The position numbers and the translations under genes were made by a program. Positions 12,473-19,181 of a DNA stretch of 38,421 nucleotides are shown here, piece after piece. The notes beneath the pieces are model-generated. The model saw only the letters and a list, made by a program, of their open reading frames with translations, was not told where the DNA came from and searched no databases. Source of the stretch: a virus. The stretch is taken from IMG/VR virus record IMGVR_UViG_3300045996_001311, positions 1 to 38,421 of that record; one strand, written 5' to 3'. Position 1 is the first letter of the stretch. Each line of letters opens with the position of its first letter.

Positions 12473-12847
12473 TCAGAATTTCTTACCCCCATGCTTATGA
12501 GGCCGGGTGCAGTTGAAGGCGATTTTCGCCACAATGGCCTCAGCCACGCGGTGACCGTGCTTTTCGGCGTTGTCCATGATCCTAATGACAACATCGGCAT
12601 ACTCCTCTTCCGCTGCCGTGAACTCCGGGACGTGATCCGATGGCGGGTTGCCGGCGCGCAATCCCTCCAGCGCCTCCGACAGCTCGGAGTGCATCAGGGC
12701 GATGTTCTCAGACTCCGGGCGCGGTGTGTCCCACCAGCCTTTATCGCGGGCGATGTCGTGGACGATGGATTGTGTTGCGTTGAAATGGTGAATGAAGGAA
12801 TGAGGGATGGGATCGGGCATTTGTTTGGTGATGTGATGGGTGGCCAT
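12473..12847 (-). CDS. MazG-like nucleotide pyrophosphohydrolase
   Basis: This 124-residue protein has an all-alpha NTP pyrophosphatase pattern: KGWWDTPRPESENIALMHSELSEALEGLRAG, with the E-x-x-E metal motif in HSELSEALE (about 54-62), and a second metal helix EEEYADVVIRIMDNAEKHG. Members cleave nucleoside triphosphates to monophosphate and pyrophosphate, often cleaning nucleotide pools or removing alarmones. In phages they may blunt host stress responses. The start ATG at 12847 lies 2 bases after the FN3 gene's stop. Family call is good; substrate unknown. Confidence 0.78.
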   Translation of the reverse strand: MATHHITKQMPDPIPHSFIHHFNATQSIVHDIARDKGWWDTPRPESENIALMHSELSEALEGLRAGNPPSDHVPEFTAAEEEYADVVIRIMDNAEKHGHRVAEAIVAKIAFNCTRPHKHGGKKF

Positions 12848-12849
12848 AT

Positions 12850-13206
12850 TCAGGGCGTGGCGGTCACAGTGACCTTGATGATTTTCAGCCCCGCCGGCGG
12901 AGTGATGATGGAGGCGAAAACCTCATTGGACCGCTCGCTCTCCCCGAGCGCATTGAAGGCGCTGACGGCGTAGATATGGATGCCCGCCGGCGCTTCAATG
13001 CTGGCTTTAGTGAGGTTCGCCGCTGTCTGCCCGATCAGTTTCCAGGTGATGACCGGCGGTTCCGTGTCCGATGCAGTTTTCTCGTAGATTTTATATCCGG
13101 TGACAGTCTCGCCTGGCGGGTTGGGGTCCCATTCCAGTTGGACGGTGTGGGCCATCGAAAGGCCGGCGGAGAGGAGCAGCGCGAGGGCTGCGGTGATGAG
13201 TTTCAT
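12850..13206 (-). CDS. Secreted fibronectin type III domain protein
   Basis: This 118-residue protein begins with a classical signal peptide (MKLITAALALLLSAGLSMAHT, cleavage probably after the Ala19 of SMA). One fibronectin type III domain follows: VQLEWDPNPPGETVTGYKIYEK...KASIEAPAGIHIYAVSAFNALGESERSNEVF. It is probably exported to the periplasm. A secreted single-FN3 protein in a replication-type early operon is unusual and may modify the envelope or exclude other phages. It starts within the 3' end of the upstream gene (4-base overlap). Confidence 0.72.
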   Translation of the reverse strand: MKLITAALALLLSAGLSMAHTVQLEWDPNPPGETVTGYKIYEKTASDTEPPVITWKLIGQTAANLTKASIEAPAGIHIYAVSAFNALGESERSNEVFASIITPPAGLKIIKVTVTATP

Positions 13207-13442
13207 GGTTTGGTATTGGAGTCAGGGAAATGGTTCTGTTTCGGCTTCCGCATCATGCAGCGGGGCCTGATCTGGTATATCTGACGGTTATCACGGTCCC
13301 GCTCGGCGGTGCGGATATAGATTTCAGTGCCCGCCAATGGGCAGCCCGGTATGGTGATGCGGACCATGGGCGCGCCGGCTGGGAAATCCCATGGCTCGCC
13401 GCAGTAGGGGCCGCCGACTAGGGTGCAGCGGGCGGTTCTCAT
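13203..13442 (-). CDS. Early protein of unknown function
   Basis: This 79-residue protein reads LVGGPYCGEPWDFPAGAPMVRITIPGCPL, then IYIRTAERDRDNRQIYQIRP. The pattern GGPxCG...F......V resembles short beta proteins common in phages and host accessory loci, but no named family is assigned. It overlaps the upstream membrane-protein gene by 4 bases (ATGA) and the FN3 gene downstream. Confidence 0.55.
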   Translation of the reverse strand: MRTARCTLVGGPYCGEPWDFPAGAPMVRITIPGCPLAGTEIYIRTAERDRDNRQIYQIRPRCMMRKPKQNHFPDSNTKP

Positions 13443-13564
13443 GGGTCATCCCTCCTGTCCATCCGCTCATCAAACTCCCGCTGCGCCCGGCGCTCCACGG
13501 AGACCACGGCGGCGAGTAGCAGCGCGATTGCGATGGCGAGCGCGATCCAGTTATCCGCGCTCAT
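13439..13564 (-). CDS. Very small membrane protein
   Basis: The frame encodes 41 residues: MSADNWIALAIAIALLLAAV, then VSVERRAQREFDERMDRRDD. Residues 6-22 form one hydrophobic segment and the tail is charged. Both ends use ATGA overlaps (start 13564 with the upstream stop, stop 13439-13441 with the downstream start), so it is probably translated. The topology is likely N-out, C-in. It lies next to another unrelated small membrane protein. No function is known. Confidence 0.58.
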   Translation of the reverse strand: MSADNWIALAIAIALLLAAVVSVERRAQREFDERMDRRDDP

Positions 13565-13695
13565 GGCCGGCCCCCTCTCCAATCGTCCGAGTCGTAGTCG
13601 TCGGGATAGAGTGGGGCGTTTTTGAACTCTCTGACGAACCAGAGGACGGTTGCGACGAAAAGCAACAGGCCGATGGCGATTCCGGCGGCGGTCAT
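13561..13695 (-). CDS. Very small membrane protein
   Basis: The frame encodes 44 residues: MTAAGIAIGLLLFVATVLWF, then VREFKNAPLYPDDYDSDDWR. It has one transmembrane segment (about residues 4-21) and an acidic tail. Start and stop overlap the neighbours as ATGA. The pair of consecutive one-pass membrane proteins could form a hetero-complex, which is an inference only. Confidence 0.58.
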   Translation of the reverse strand: MTAAGIAIGLLLFVATVLWFVREFKNAPLYPDDYDSDDWRGGRP

Positions 13696-13961
13696 GACTG
13701 GCCTCCCTTCACCTTTTGGGCGGCTTTGCCGGCCTGCTTCAGCGCTCGGCTTTGATTGGTGCTGCACGCGATCCGGAACCGGCTGAAATCCTTTTCCGCG
13801 AGCGCTTCCCCGCGGAGAATCAGCCAGTCGTAGATTTCCCGATAGCCCATGCCTTTCCCGCGCAGGGTGGCGACGATGGGCCCGTATTTCACCCAAGCCG
13901 GCCGGCGCCGGTCAGGGAGGGATTGCGCCTCGCTGAGGAGGTTGGAGAGGCGGTCAGTCAT
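13692..13961 (-). CDS. Possible helix-turn-helix protein
   Basis: This 89-residue protein has a basic middle (RRRPAWVKYGPIVATLRGKGMGYREIYDWLILRGEALAEKDFSRFRIA). The segment GMGYREIYDWL is typical of helix-turn-helix or plasmid-mobilisation-type proteins (YGPIVATLR...GYREIYDWLI...SRFR). The function is unknown. It overlaps the neighbouring genes by 4 bases on both sides. Confidence 0.6.
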   Translation of the reverse strand: MTDRLSNLLSEAQSLPDRRRPAWVKYGPIVATLRGKGMGYREIYDWLILRGEALAEKDFSRFRIACSTNQSRALKQAGKAAQKVKGGQS

Positions 13962-14158
13962 GATGCGCCTCCTTTCCCAGCTGCGTCCCGGATTGCGGCC
14001 GCCAGATCGCGGGCGGAGCGTATGGCGAGGGTTTGAGTGCTGTTTTGCAGCCTGGACAACAGGTGGATATGGCCGCGGGCCGCTTCCATTTCGCGCTCCA
14101 GCTTGTCGAGACGGTCGGCGATGGAGAGCCGGCAGAATTTAAAGGGCCAGAGGTTCAT
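13958..14158 (-). CDS. Small coiled-coil-like protein
   Basis: This 66-residue protein contains LSIADRLDKLEREMEAARGHIHLLSRLQNSTQTL, with a regular heptad-like pattern, preceded by a short hydrophobic start (MNLWPFKFC). It may form a small membrane-adjacent coiled coil. The stop overlaps the next start as ATGA. No family is recognised. Confidence 0.5.
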   Translation of the reverse strand: MNLWPFKFCRLSIADRLDKLEREMEAARGHIHLLSRLQNSTQTLAIRSARDLAAAIRDAAGKGGAS

Positions 14159-14619
14159 GCAGCCATCCTTTCCATGGCAGCAATGGCCTCGTTTTTAGAT
14201 TTCAGCGTGGCGGCCCTTGCTGCTTCCGGAGTATCAAACAGTCCGACATATACCGACCGGCCCGACAGGCGGTATTGAGCTTGGTATTTACCGCACTGAT
14301 GAGGGGTGAAGTGATTATTTTTCCTTCGGTTCCCCCATGGTGAGCGAGTAGAGTTCTTGTTGTTTTCCGCGACGCTGACAATGCGGAGGTTTTCGCGTCG
14401 GTTATCCAGCTTATTCCGATTGATGTGGTCGCAGACCTCGCGCTTACTCCAATCGGGCCGGCGGCCAAAGGCCCGGATGCACACGTCATGGTGCGCAAAA
14501 ACGGTTTCCGGATTCAGCGGCTTGCGGTTGATGCTTCTCCTTGCGTAGCCCCACCGGTCAAACCGCCACTTTCGAGCCGCTAGATCGGAATCCTCTGGCG
14601 AGAAGATAATTTCAGACAC
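14155..14619 (-). CDS. HNH endonuclease with AP2-like domain (homing-type)
   Basis: This 154-residue protein uses a GTG start at 14619, overlapping the RHH gene's stop by 8 bases. It contains an HNH_3 core (AHHDVCIRAFGRRPDWSKREVCDHINRNKLDNRRENLRIVS, about 42-82) followed by an AP2-like DNA-binding region (KYQAQYRLSGRSVYVGLFDTPEAARAAT, about 111-138). This pairing is typical of free-standing homing endonucleases in phages, which cut cognate genomes and copy themselves in. It is coupled to the operon rather than lying in an obvious insertion, so a domesticated role is possible. Confidence 0.82.
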   Translation of the reverse strand: MSEIIFSPEDSDLAARKWRFDRWGYARRSINRKPLNPETVFAHHDVCIRAFGRRPDWSKREVCDHINRNKLDNRRENLRIVSVAENNKNSTRSPWGNRRKNNHFTPHQCGKYQAQYRLSGRSVYVGLFDTPEAARAATLKSKNEAIAAMERMAA

Positions 14620-14818
14620 CGGGAGCCCCCTTTCCTTTTGCGCGGCTTTTGCGGCTCGCTGAGGGTGACCGTAGAGAGGTGGGCTTTTTCACCCGCGAGG
14701 CGAAGTGATCTCTCAGAATGACGGCTGCTTCTGACCCGGCACTTCGCAGGTTTTCTCGTGAGGAGGCGGTGATGGCCTCTGCGAGATCGGTATCAATTGG
14801 GACGGTTATGCGTTTCAT
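14612..14818 (-). CDS. Ribbon-helix-helix regulator, leftward
   Basis: This 68-residue protein starts at the ATG at 14818 (MKRITVPIDTDLAEAITASSRENLRSAGSEAAVILRDHF), an Arc/MetJ/CopG-like ribbon-helix-helix layout. A basic, serine-rich tail follows. It is the first gene of the long leftward early operon and lies directly beside three palindromic operators (14823-14929), which it may bind to autoregulate. A second RHH gene (14946) is divergent to it. Arc- and Mnt-type repressors of P22 are the nearest concept; the repressor versus Cro-like role cannot be decided. Confidence 0.75.
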   Translation of the reverse strand: MKRITVPIDTDLAEAITASSRENLRSAGSEAAVILRDHFASRVKKPTSLRSPSASRKSRAKGKGAPGV

Positions 14819-14822
14819 GGAA

Positions 14823-14835
14823 GGTGTATGACACC
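14823..14835. promoter_or_regulatory. Operator 1 (palindrome)
   Basis: GGTGT-ATG-ACACC: 5-bp arms (14823-14827 and 14831-14835), 5 bases before the start of the leftward RHH gene. Its centre lies 26 bases from that of operator 2. Confidence 0.72.
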
Positions 14836-14847
14836 CGCAGAGTGCGT

Positions 14848-14862
14848 GGGTGTATGACACCC
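14848..14862. promoter_or_regulatory. Operator 2 (palindrome)
   Basis: GGGTGT-ATG-ACACCC: 6-bp perfect arms (14848-14853 and 14857-14862). It overlaps the edge of a -35-like TTGACG on the minus strand (14862-14867), which may drive the leftward operon, though no good -10 was found. Confidence 0.78.
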
Positions 14863-14908
14863 GTCAACGCATTTTTGCGGAAAAGTGAATCTTTTTGCGG
14901 AATCTTTG

Positions 14909-14936
14909 TTGCGAGGGTGTCCGACACCCGTATCTC
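14909..14936 (+). promoter_or_regulatory. Candidate rightward promoter overlapping operator 3
   Basis: A -35-like TTGCGA (14909-14914) and a -10-like TATCTC (14931-14936) are 16 bases apart. The spacer begins with operator 3, so a bound regulator would block the promoter. Nearby, TTTTTGCGGAA is repeated at 14872-14882 and 14892-14902, 20 bases apart, which may be further control sites. Confidence 0.45.
14915..14929. promoter_or_regulatory. Operator 3 (palindrome)
   Basis: GGGTGT-CCG-ACACCC: 6-bp perfect arms (14915-14920 and 14924-14929), the third member of the family, 17 bases before the rightward RHH gene. Confidence 0.78.
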
Positions 14937-14945
14937 TCTTGTGAA

Positions 14946-15131
14946 ATGGCTAATCAGAGAGACAAAAACAAGAAGGTCCTAAGCGTGCCTATGGAGGAGG
15001 TGCTGCTGACGGAAATCGAAGCCGAGGCTGACCGCCTTGGAATCAACCGCGTAGCCCTCATCAATGAGATACTGCGGACCAGAATGGAGGCGATTGGGAA
15101 GCTGCCCCCGAAGAAAAAGGAAGGGAAATGA
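14946..15131 (+). CDS. Ribbon-helix-helix regulator, rightward
   Basis: This 61-residue protein is basic (MANQRDKNKKVLSVPM), then EEVLLTEIEAEADRLGINRVALINEILRTRM, with the strand-helix-helix arrangement of a CopG/Arc-like RHH. It is divergent from the other RHH gene and shares the three operators between them. It is followed by a terminator-like hairpin (15146-15170), so it is probably a monocistronic regulator of lysogeny or early expression. The ATG at 14946 gives the normal RHH start. Confidence 0.75.
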   Translation: MANQRDKNKKVLSVPMEEVLLTEIEAEADRLGINRVALINEILRTRMEAIGKLPPKKKEGK

Positions 15132-15145
15132 CCTTTAACTGAAAT

Positions 15146-15170
15146 GCGCTCGAAAAAGCGCGCCCTTTTT
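15146..15170 (+). terminator. Terminator after the rightward RHH gene
   Basis: GCGCT (15146-15150) pairs with AGCGC (15157-15161) around a 6-base loop, followed by GCCC and TTTTT (15166-15170). It lies 15 bases after the RHH stop. Confidence 0.6.
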
Positions 15171-15209
15171 ACGTGCCTCGACCGCGCGGGCCTTCACATC
15201 CTCGCTTGC

Positions 15210-15227
15210 GGGGGGGGGGGGGGGGGG
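15210..15227 (+). repeat. 18-G homopolymer in the control-to-moron gap
   Basis: An unbroken run of 18 G lies in the 504-base gap between the RHH gene and the lipoprotein gene (15132-15635). Nothing else in that gap looks like a real gene: open frames there lack domains and starts. The remainder holds a CTGAGT...ACTCAG inverted repeat near 15320-15345 and a hairpin at 15515-15536. Long G runs are classic slipped-strand mutation sites, but they are also common sequencing or assembly artefacts. Confidence 0.95.
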
Positions 15228-15514
15228 ATATTCCCGATTATGGATTTTTCATGGCGTGTGATGGTATGGACGCAATTAAAATCAATGTATTTTCACCCGT
15301 CCACAGATTTGTACTGTTTTTCTGAGTATGAGACTGAGACTCAGGGGCATGAGGGTGCTCATGATGGGTGAAAACGGCAGGCGCTGAAGGCCTTAGACTG
15401 ATCCAACGCCCCACGTCATTGACGCTCTGGGCAATGCAATCTCAACAAATCCGGGGGGATGGATGGCTGTCATGGATGGTGTCAGTAATTGTGTTAAGAG
15501 TCGGAAAATGCAGC

Positions 15515-15536
15515 CCTTTCGGGCCGCACCGAAAGG
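15515..15536. other. Perfect 8-bp hairpin upstream of the lipoprotein gene
   Basis: CCTTTCGG (15515-15522) pairs with CCGAAAGG (15529-15536) around a 6-base loop. It lies 100 bases before the lipoprotein ATG, in the non-coding gap. It could be a regulatory RNA hairpin, a terminator without a T-run, or part of an attachment site. Confidence 0.5.
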
Positions 15537-15635
15537 TAGCGAGCCCATCCAGAAAGGCAACGTGTTTTGGCAAAAAACAGGGGAAATTTAATCAGGGTTG
15601 AAGGTGCGGGAATCGTGGCCAGGGTCGGGTCCGCC

Positions 15636-16016
15636 ATGCCAAAACTTACCATCCTCGCCGCCGCCCTTCCGCTCGCCTTCGCCTCCTGCGGAAACCTGAA
15701 ATACATCGTCAAAGAATATCACGGCGTGAAGGTGGTCACACACGCCGCCCCGCAGGCCACTGTCCGGATTTTCGACAAGCCAGCACAGCAAAAAATGATG
15801 GTCACTCCCACCATTGGGAAGGCAATGGGCATGGGTGCGGCGTCCGGCGCGACGTTCGGTCTGTGGACACTGGGCAGCGATCCGTTTCCGCTTCAGGGCG
15901 CAGCGCAAAACTATCTGGACGTGACGGGCCGCAGAAACCTGCGGATCACTCAAGGAAGGCTGCTGGTGAAGCCGCAGTGGGAGTTTGAATACCACCCGAC
16001 TACGCTGGCCCGCTGA
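15636..16016 (+). CDS. Predicted lipoprotein (probable moron)
   Basis: The frame encodes 126 residues from the ATG at 15636. The N-terminus MPKLTILAAALPLAFASCGN is a short lipoprotein signal peptide with a Cys at 18 as the probable lipidation site. The mature part is beta-like (YIVKEYHGVKVVTHAAPQATVRIF), with a glycine/alanine-rich GKAMGMGAASGATFG segment and an aromatic tail. It overlaps the convergent integrase stop by 17 bases. Lone lipoproteins near integrases often act in superinfection exclusion or host surface change. That role is inferred only. No promoter is clear; the gap upstream holds the G18 run. Confidence 0.68.
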   Translation: MPKLTILAAALPLAFASCGNLKYIVKEYHGVKVVTHAAPQATVRIFDKPAQQKMMVTPTIGKAMGMGAASGATFGLWTLGSDPFPLQGAAQNYLDVTGRRNLRITQGRLLVKPQWEFEYHPTTLAR

Positions 16017-17220
16017 CATCCGGAAACACCTTCGCCAGCTCGATCCCCAGCCGCTCCACCGTGCCGTGCGTATAGCGGTCGTTTACTCTGGGGTCGTCGT
16101 GGTCGGAGATGAGCATGCGGAGCTGCTTCTCTGTTCCGGCCTTTGCCAGCAGTGTATTCAGCGTGTGCCGCAGGCTGTGGAACGTCTTCAGTCGCAGATC
16201 TCGGCCCGCACCCTTCGCGCCGGGCCTCCGGCTGGTCTCCATGATCACGCCGGCCCGCTCCACAATTTGAACGAAATGCTCCGTGTTGTGCCAGCTCTCG
16301 CGCAGGGTGGGGGTCAGCCATTCGCCGGATGGTGCCAGAGTGCGCAGATGCGCCAGCAGGGGTGGGGCGAGCGGCAGCGTGATGACACGGCCCTTTTTGG
16401 CCTTTTTCTCCGGCACCAAGGCGACAGTGCCGGCGGTCAGATCAAAATCCCGCCACCGCCGCCCGGTGGCGTCTCCCAGCCGCAGCCCGCAGCAGAGTCC
16501 CAGCAGAGTGGCGGTTTTCCACTCGGTGTGGCGGGGAGGCTGGAGGGGCGGAAAGTCCGCTGGCGGGTGATCCAGAAGCCGCAGGATGGCTTGGAACTCC
16601 ACCGGCTCAAACGGCAGGCGCTTGACCCCCTGCCCTCCGGGGGCAGCTACTAGCTTGGCGGGATTGCGCGGGATGATGCCCTGAAGAAAGGCTTTTTCCA
16701 TGATGGACTGGAGCATGACGATGTGGTTCCGGGCGGTCTTCTCCGCCCGCCCGCCGGCCAGCAGGTGTCCGTGGAACTTCTGGAAATCGTCATGCCCGAG
16801 GTTCCAAAGCAGGTCATCCGCCTTCCGCCCGAGCCACTCCGTGAATATTCCGATCTGCGACCGGTAGCTGGCCTGCGTGCGCTCAGACCGGTTGCCCTCC
16901 TTCAGATATCCGGCGGAAAACTCCCGCCAGCTGCTGGAGACCTGCGGCGGTGTCACGCCGGCGGCACGCCAGATGCCCTCCAGCATCTCCACAAAGACCC
17001 GCTGGTCCGCCCGGCGGGGATTGGCCGGGGCGACCGCGAGAGCGGCTTCCTGAAGCGCGTCCGCCACCTTCTGCGCCACCGCCCTGGGTTCGGCGGACGG
17101 AATTCCGGTGGTCCGCCAGGTGCGCCGCCATCGGCCCCTGCCGGGGTTGTCCGTGTCGGCCTCCCAGACGCGGATGGAGGCGTGCCAGATATCTGTCCCT
17201 TTGGTGTTTACGGAGGCCAT
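16000..17220 (-). CDS. int: Tyrosine recombinase (phage integrase)
   Basis: This 406-residue protein has the full tyrosine recombinase catalytic set: Arg247 (in GLCCGLRLGDA), a lysine region (KKAKKGRVI, about 272-280), His348-x-x-Arg351 (FHSLRHT), His374 (ISDHDD) and Tyr383 (RYTHGT). An N-terminal core-binding domain lies at about 95-200 (FSAGYLKEGNRSERTQASYRSQIGIFTEWLG). An arm-binding-like basic region lies before it (RWRRTWRTTG). It catalyses integration and excision at an attachment site, which suggests a temperate lifestyle. The gene is leftward, beside terL, and its 3' end overlaps the convergent lipoprotein gene. The attP is not identified. Confidence 0.92.
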   Translation of the reverse strand: MASVNTKGTDIWHASIRVWEADTDNPGRGRWRRTWRTTGIPSAEPRAVAQKVADALQEAALAVAPANPRRADQRVFVEMLEGIWRAAGVTPPQVSSSWREFSAGYLKEGNRSERTQASYRSQIGIFTEWLGRKADDLLWNLGHDDFQKFHGHLLAGGRAEKTARNHIVMLQSIMEKAFLQGIIPRNPAKLVAAPGGQGVKRLPFEPVEFQAILRLLDHPPADFPPLQPPRHTEWKTATLLGLCCGLRLGDATGRRWRDFDLTAGTVALVPEKKAKKGRVITLPLAPPLLAHLRTLAPSGEWLTPTLRESWHNTEHFVQIVERAGVIMETSRRPGAKGAGRDLRLKTFHSLRHTLNTLLAKAGTEKQLRMLISDHDDPRVNDRYTHGTVERLGIELAKVFPDVSGPA

Positions 17221-17301
17221 GGATTGGCCAAAATGGTAATGCTATCCGGTAACGGTGACAATGGTGAAATGGCCTGTTCGGCGGTAATTTCCCCGATACG
17301 G

Positions 17302-17322
17302 AGCACCCCTTTTACGGGTGCT
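17302..17322. other. Hairpin in the integrase-terL gap
   Basis: AGCACCC (17302-17308) and GGGTGCT (17316-17322) are perfect inverse copies around a 7-base loop. The 247-bp gap (17221-17467) also contains CGGTAACG more than once (about 17240 and 17415). It may hold the attP site or integrase arm sites, or the integrase promoter. A frame encoding 76 residues (17208-17438, minus) exists but has no recognisable domain and is not reported as a gene. Confidence 0.45.
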
Positions 17323-17467
17323 GTTTCAGGTTCGTAGCCGGACGGGATGACCGGCGGAAACCGTTGGTTATCAACGATTTGCAAATGAATACCGAATCGT
17401 TTACAGGTAAAAGTAAATAGTTTCGGTAACGTGTTCATCAGGCCGACACGGTTACGGTTTCACTATT

Positions 17468-19180
17468 TCACACAAACCAAACCATTGGCACCGGCGCGGC
17501 CTTTTCCTGCGCCATGCACCGCCCCAGCGCCATGATCCCGGCAACGATCCCGTCGATTTTCTCGCGGGAGCGCTTCTTAGACGGCTTGATGTTCCCCGCG
17601 GCGTCCAGCTCGCAGCACACGTTCCCAGCCTCCCAGCTGAGCAGCGGCGAATCCTCATGGAGCAGGTGGCCGGCTTTCACCAGCCGCTCAAATTCCGCCG
17701 TGGGGCCGGCCATGGAGACAAACCCCTGCCCGAATTCCACCATGGTGATCCCGGAATCCTGAAGTCCCTGCACGGTCTCGCCGGCAAACATGCGGTCGAA
17801 GGCGACATCGGTGACCTGATAATCCGGGCAGATGGTCTGCACCCGGGCGCGGATGAGGCCGAAATCGGTGGTGTTGCCGGGCATGGACTCAATCCATCCG
17901 GCCCGCTCCCATGCGTCATAAGGCACCCGGTGTTCCCGGCTGCGACGCGGAATGTCGTCGCCGGGGCACCAGTGCCAGGCGATTTTTGCATACTTCCGAA
18001 CGCCGAGCGCCGCTTCCACCTCCGCCGGCGGGAAAACGAGGCTGAAGGCGCTGAGGTCATTCACTTTCCCGAGGTCGATGCCTCCGTGACACTTTCGGCC
18101 CTTCAGCAGCTCCTTCAGGCCGGCCGAGTTTCCGGCTTTCCAGTCGCCCGGATCCAGCCAGCGCTCCTCACTGTTCGTCCAGATATTCAGCTGCTTGATC
18201 AGGAACGTGGTCAGCTTGCTGGGCGTGGCCTCCACAACCTTCAGCTGCTGGTGCATGTAGTCGTAATTTTTGACCGTGCCGAGGCCGGGGTTGGCCCGTT
18301 CCCAGACCGCCGGGTCCTTGTAATTCTCCTCATCGCCCTTGTCGGCCATGGCCACGAAGGCAAAAAAGGTGCTGTCCTCCAGTGTGCCGGACAGGATGTC
18401 CTCCGCCCGCTTGTGGGTCTCGTAAGCGAAACTGGCAGTATTGGTGCCGGCGGTGCTGATATCCACCATGATCGGCTGTTCCCGCGCCCCCATGCCGTCC
18501 TCCAGCGCATCCCACAGGGAACGGTCCGGCCACTGGTGGGTTTCGTCACACAGAGCGGCGTGCGGATTCAGGCCGTCCTGAGTGTCGGAATCGCCGGAGA
18601 GCGGAACCATTTTGGCGTCCGCACTCGGGAACTCCAGCAGGTTCTGTTTCTCGATGAACCGGCCCCGCACCAGCTTGTGTGAATATTTTAAAAACTTTGT
18701 GGCGTCGGACCATCCCAGCTTTGCCTGATCCTTCCGGGTGGCGGCGAAATACACCTCCGCGCCGGGCTCGCCGTCCATAGACAGGAGGTAAAGCGCCAGC
18801 GCCGCGGCGAATGCGGTTTTCCCATTTTTGCGGGGAACTCGGATCACTGCAGTTCGGAACCGGCGGAGTTTGGTTTCCCGGTGCAGCCATCCGAAGATGC
18901 TGCCGGCGATGAACAGCTGGAACGGAGCCAGTTCGAAAGGCTGGTTTTTGAACCGCCCCTTATAGTGCCGGAGCAACAGGCAGAACTGCCGGAAAATCTC
19001 CCCGCGCTTGGGAGTCCATACGAACGGAAAATCATCCGTTCCCTGCCGCTCCAGATCCCGCAGATGACGCTCGCAGGCCAGCTTGACCAGCTTCCCCGCG
19101 GGAATGTCGCCGGACAACACGGAGTGCGCGTATTCCGTGGCCGGATCGACCGCCGGGATGGGGATTTTGCGGGAGGACAT
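17468..19180 (-). CDS. terL: Terminase large subunit
   Basis: This 570-residue protein has the ATPase motifs VPRKNGKT (Walker A, 115-122) and ALCDE (Walker B, 209-213). Nuclease motifs follow: IDLGKVNDLSA with Asp369, and VAFDRMFAG. A late KIDGIVAG segment lies near residue 548. This is the HK97/P27-like Terminase_1 type. It packages and cuts DNA concatemers into proheads. The ATG at 19180 starts 1 base after the HNH gene's stop. The terminase genes point away from the capsid genes, which is unusual. Confidence 0.92.
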   Translation of the reverse strand: MSSRKIPIPAVDPATEYAHSVLSGDIPAGKLVKLACERHLRDLERQGTDDFPFVWTPKRGEIFRQFCLLLRHYKGRFKNQPFELAPFQLFIAGSIFGWLHRETKLRRFRTAVIRVPRKNGKTAFAAALALYLLSMDGEPGAEVYFAATRKDQAKLGWSDATKFLKYSHKLVRGRFIEKQNLLEFPSADAKMVPLSGDSDTQDGLNPHAALCDETHQWPDRSLWDALEDGMGAREQPIMVDISTAGTNTASFAYETHKRAEDILSGTLEDSTFFAFVAMADKGDEENYKDPAVWERANPGLGTVKNYDYMHQQLKVVEATPSKLTTFLIKQLNIWTNSEERWLDPGDWKAGNSAGLKELLKGRKCHGGIDLGKVNDLSAFSLVFPPAEVEAALGVRKYAKIAWHWCPGDDIPRRSREHRVPYDAWERAGWIESMPGNTTDFGLIRARVQTICPDYQVTDVAFDRMFAGETVQGLQDSGITMVEFGQGFVSMAGPTAEFERLVKAGHLLHEDSPLLSWEAGNVCCELDAAGNIKPSKKRSREKIDGIVAGIMALGRCMAQEKAAPVPMVWFV

Positions 19181-19181
19181 A

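Noticed and set aside
15144-15371. Open frame crossing the G18 run
   Set aside because: It begins inside the terminator-like hairpin, encodes a glycine run from the homopolymer and shows no domain or start signal.
17208-17438. 76-residue frame in the integrase-terL gap
   Set aside because: It overlaps the integrase start, has no family match or start signal and contains the hairpin; it is more likely regulatory or attachment DNA.
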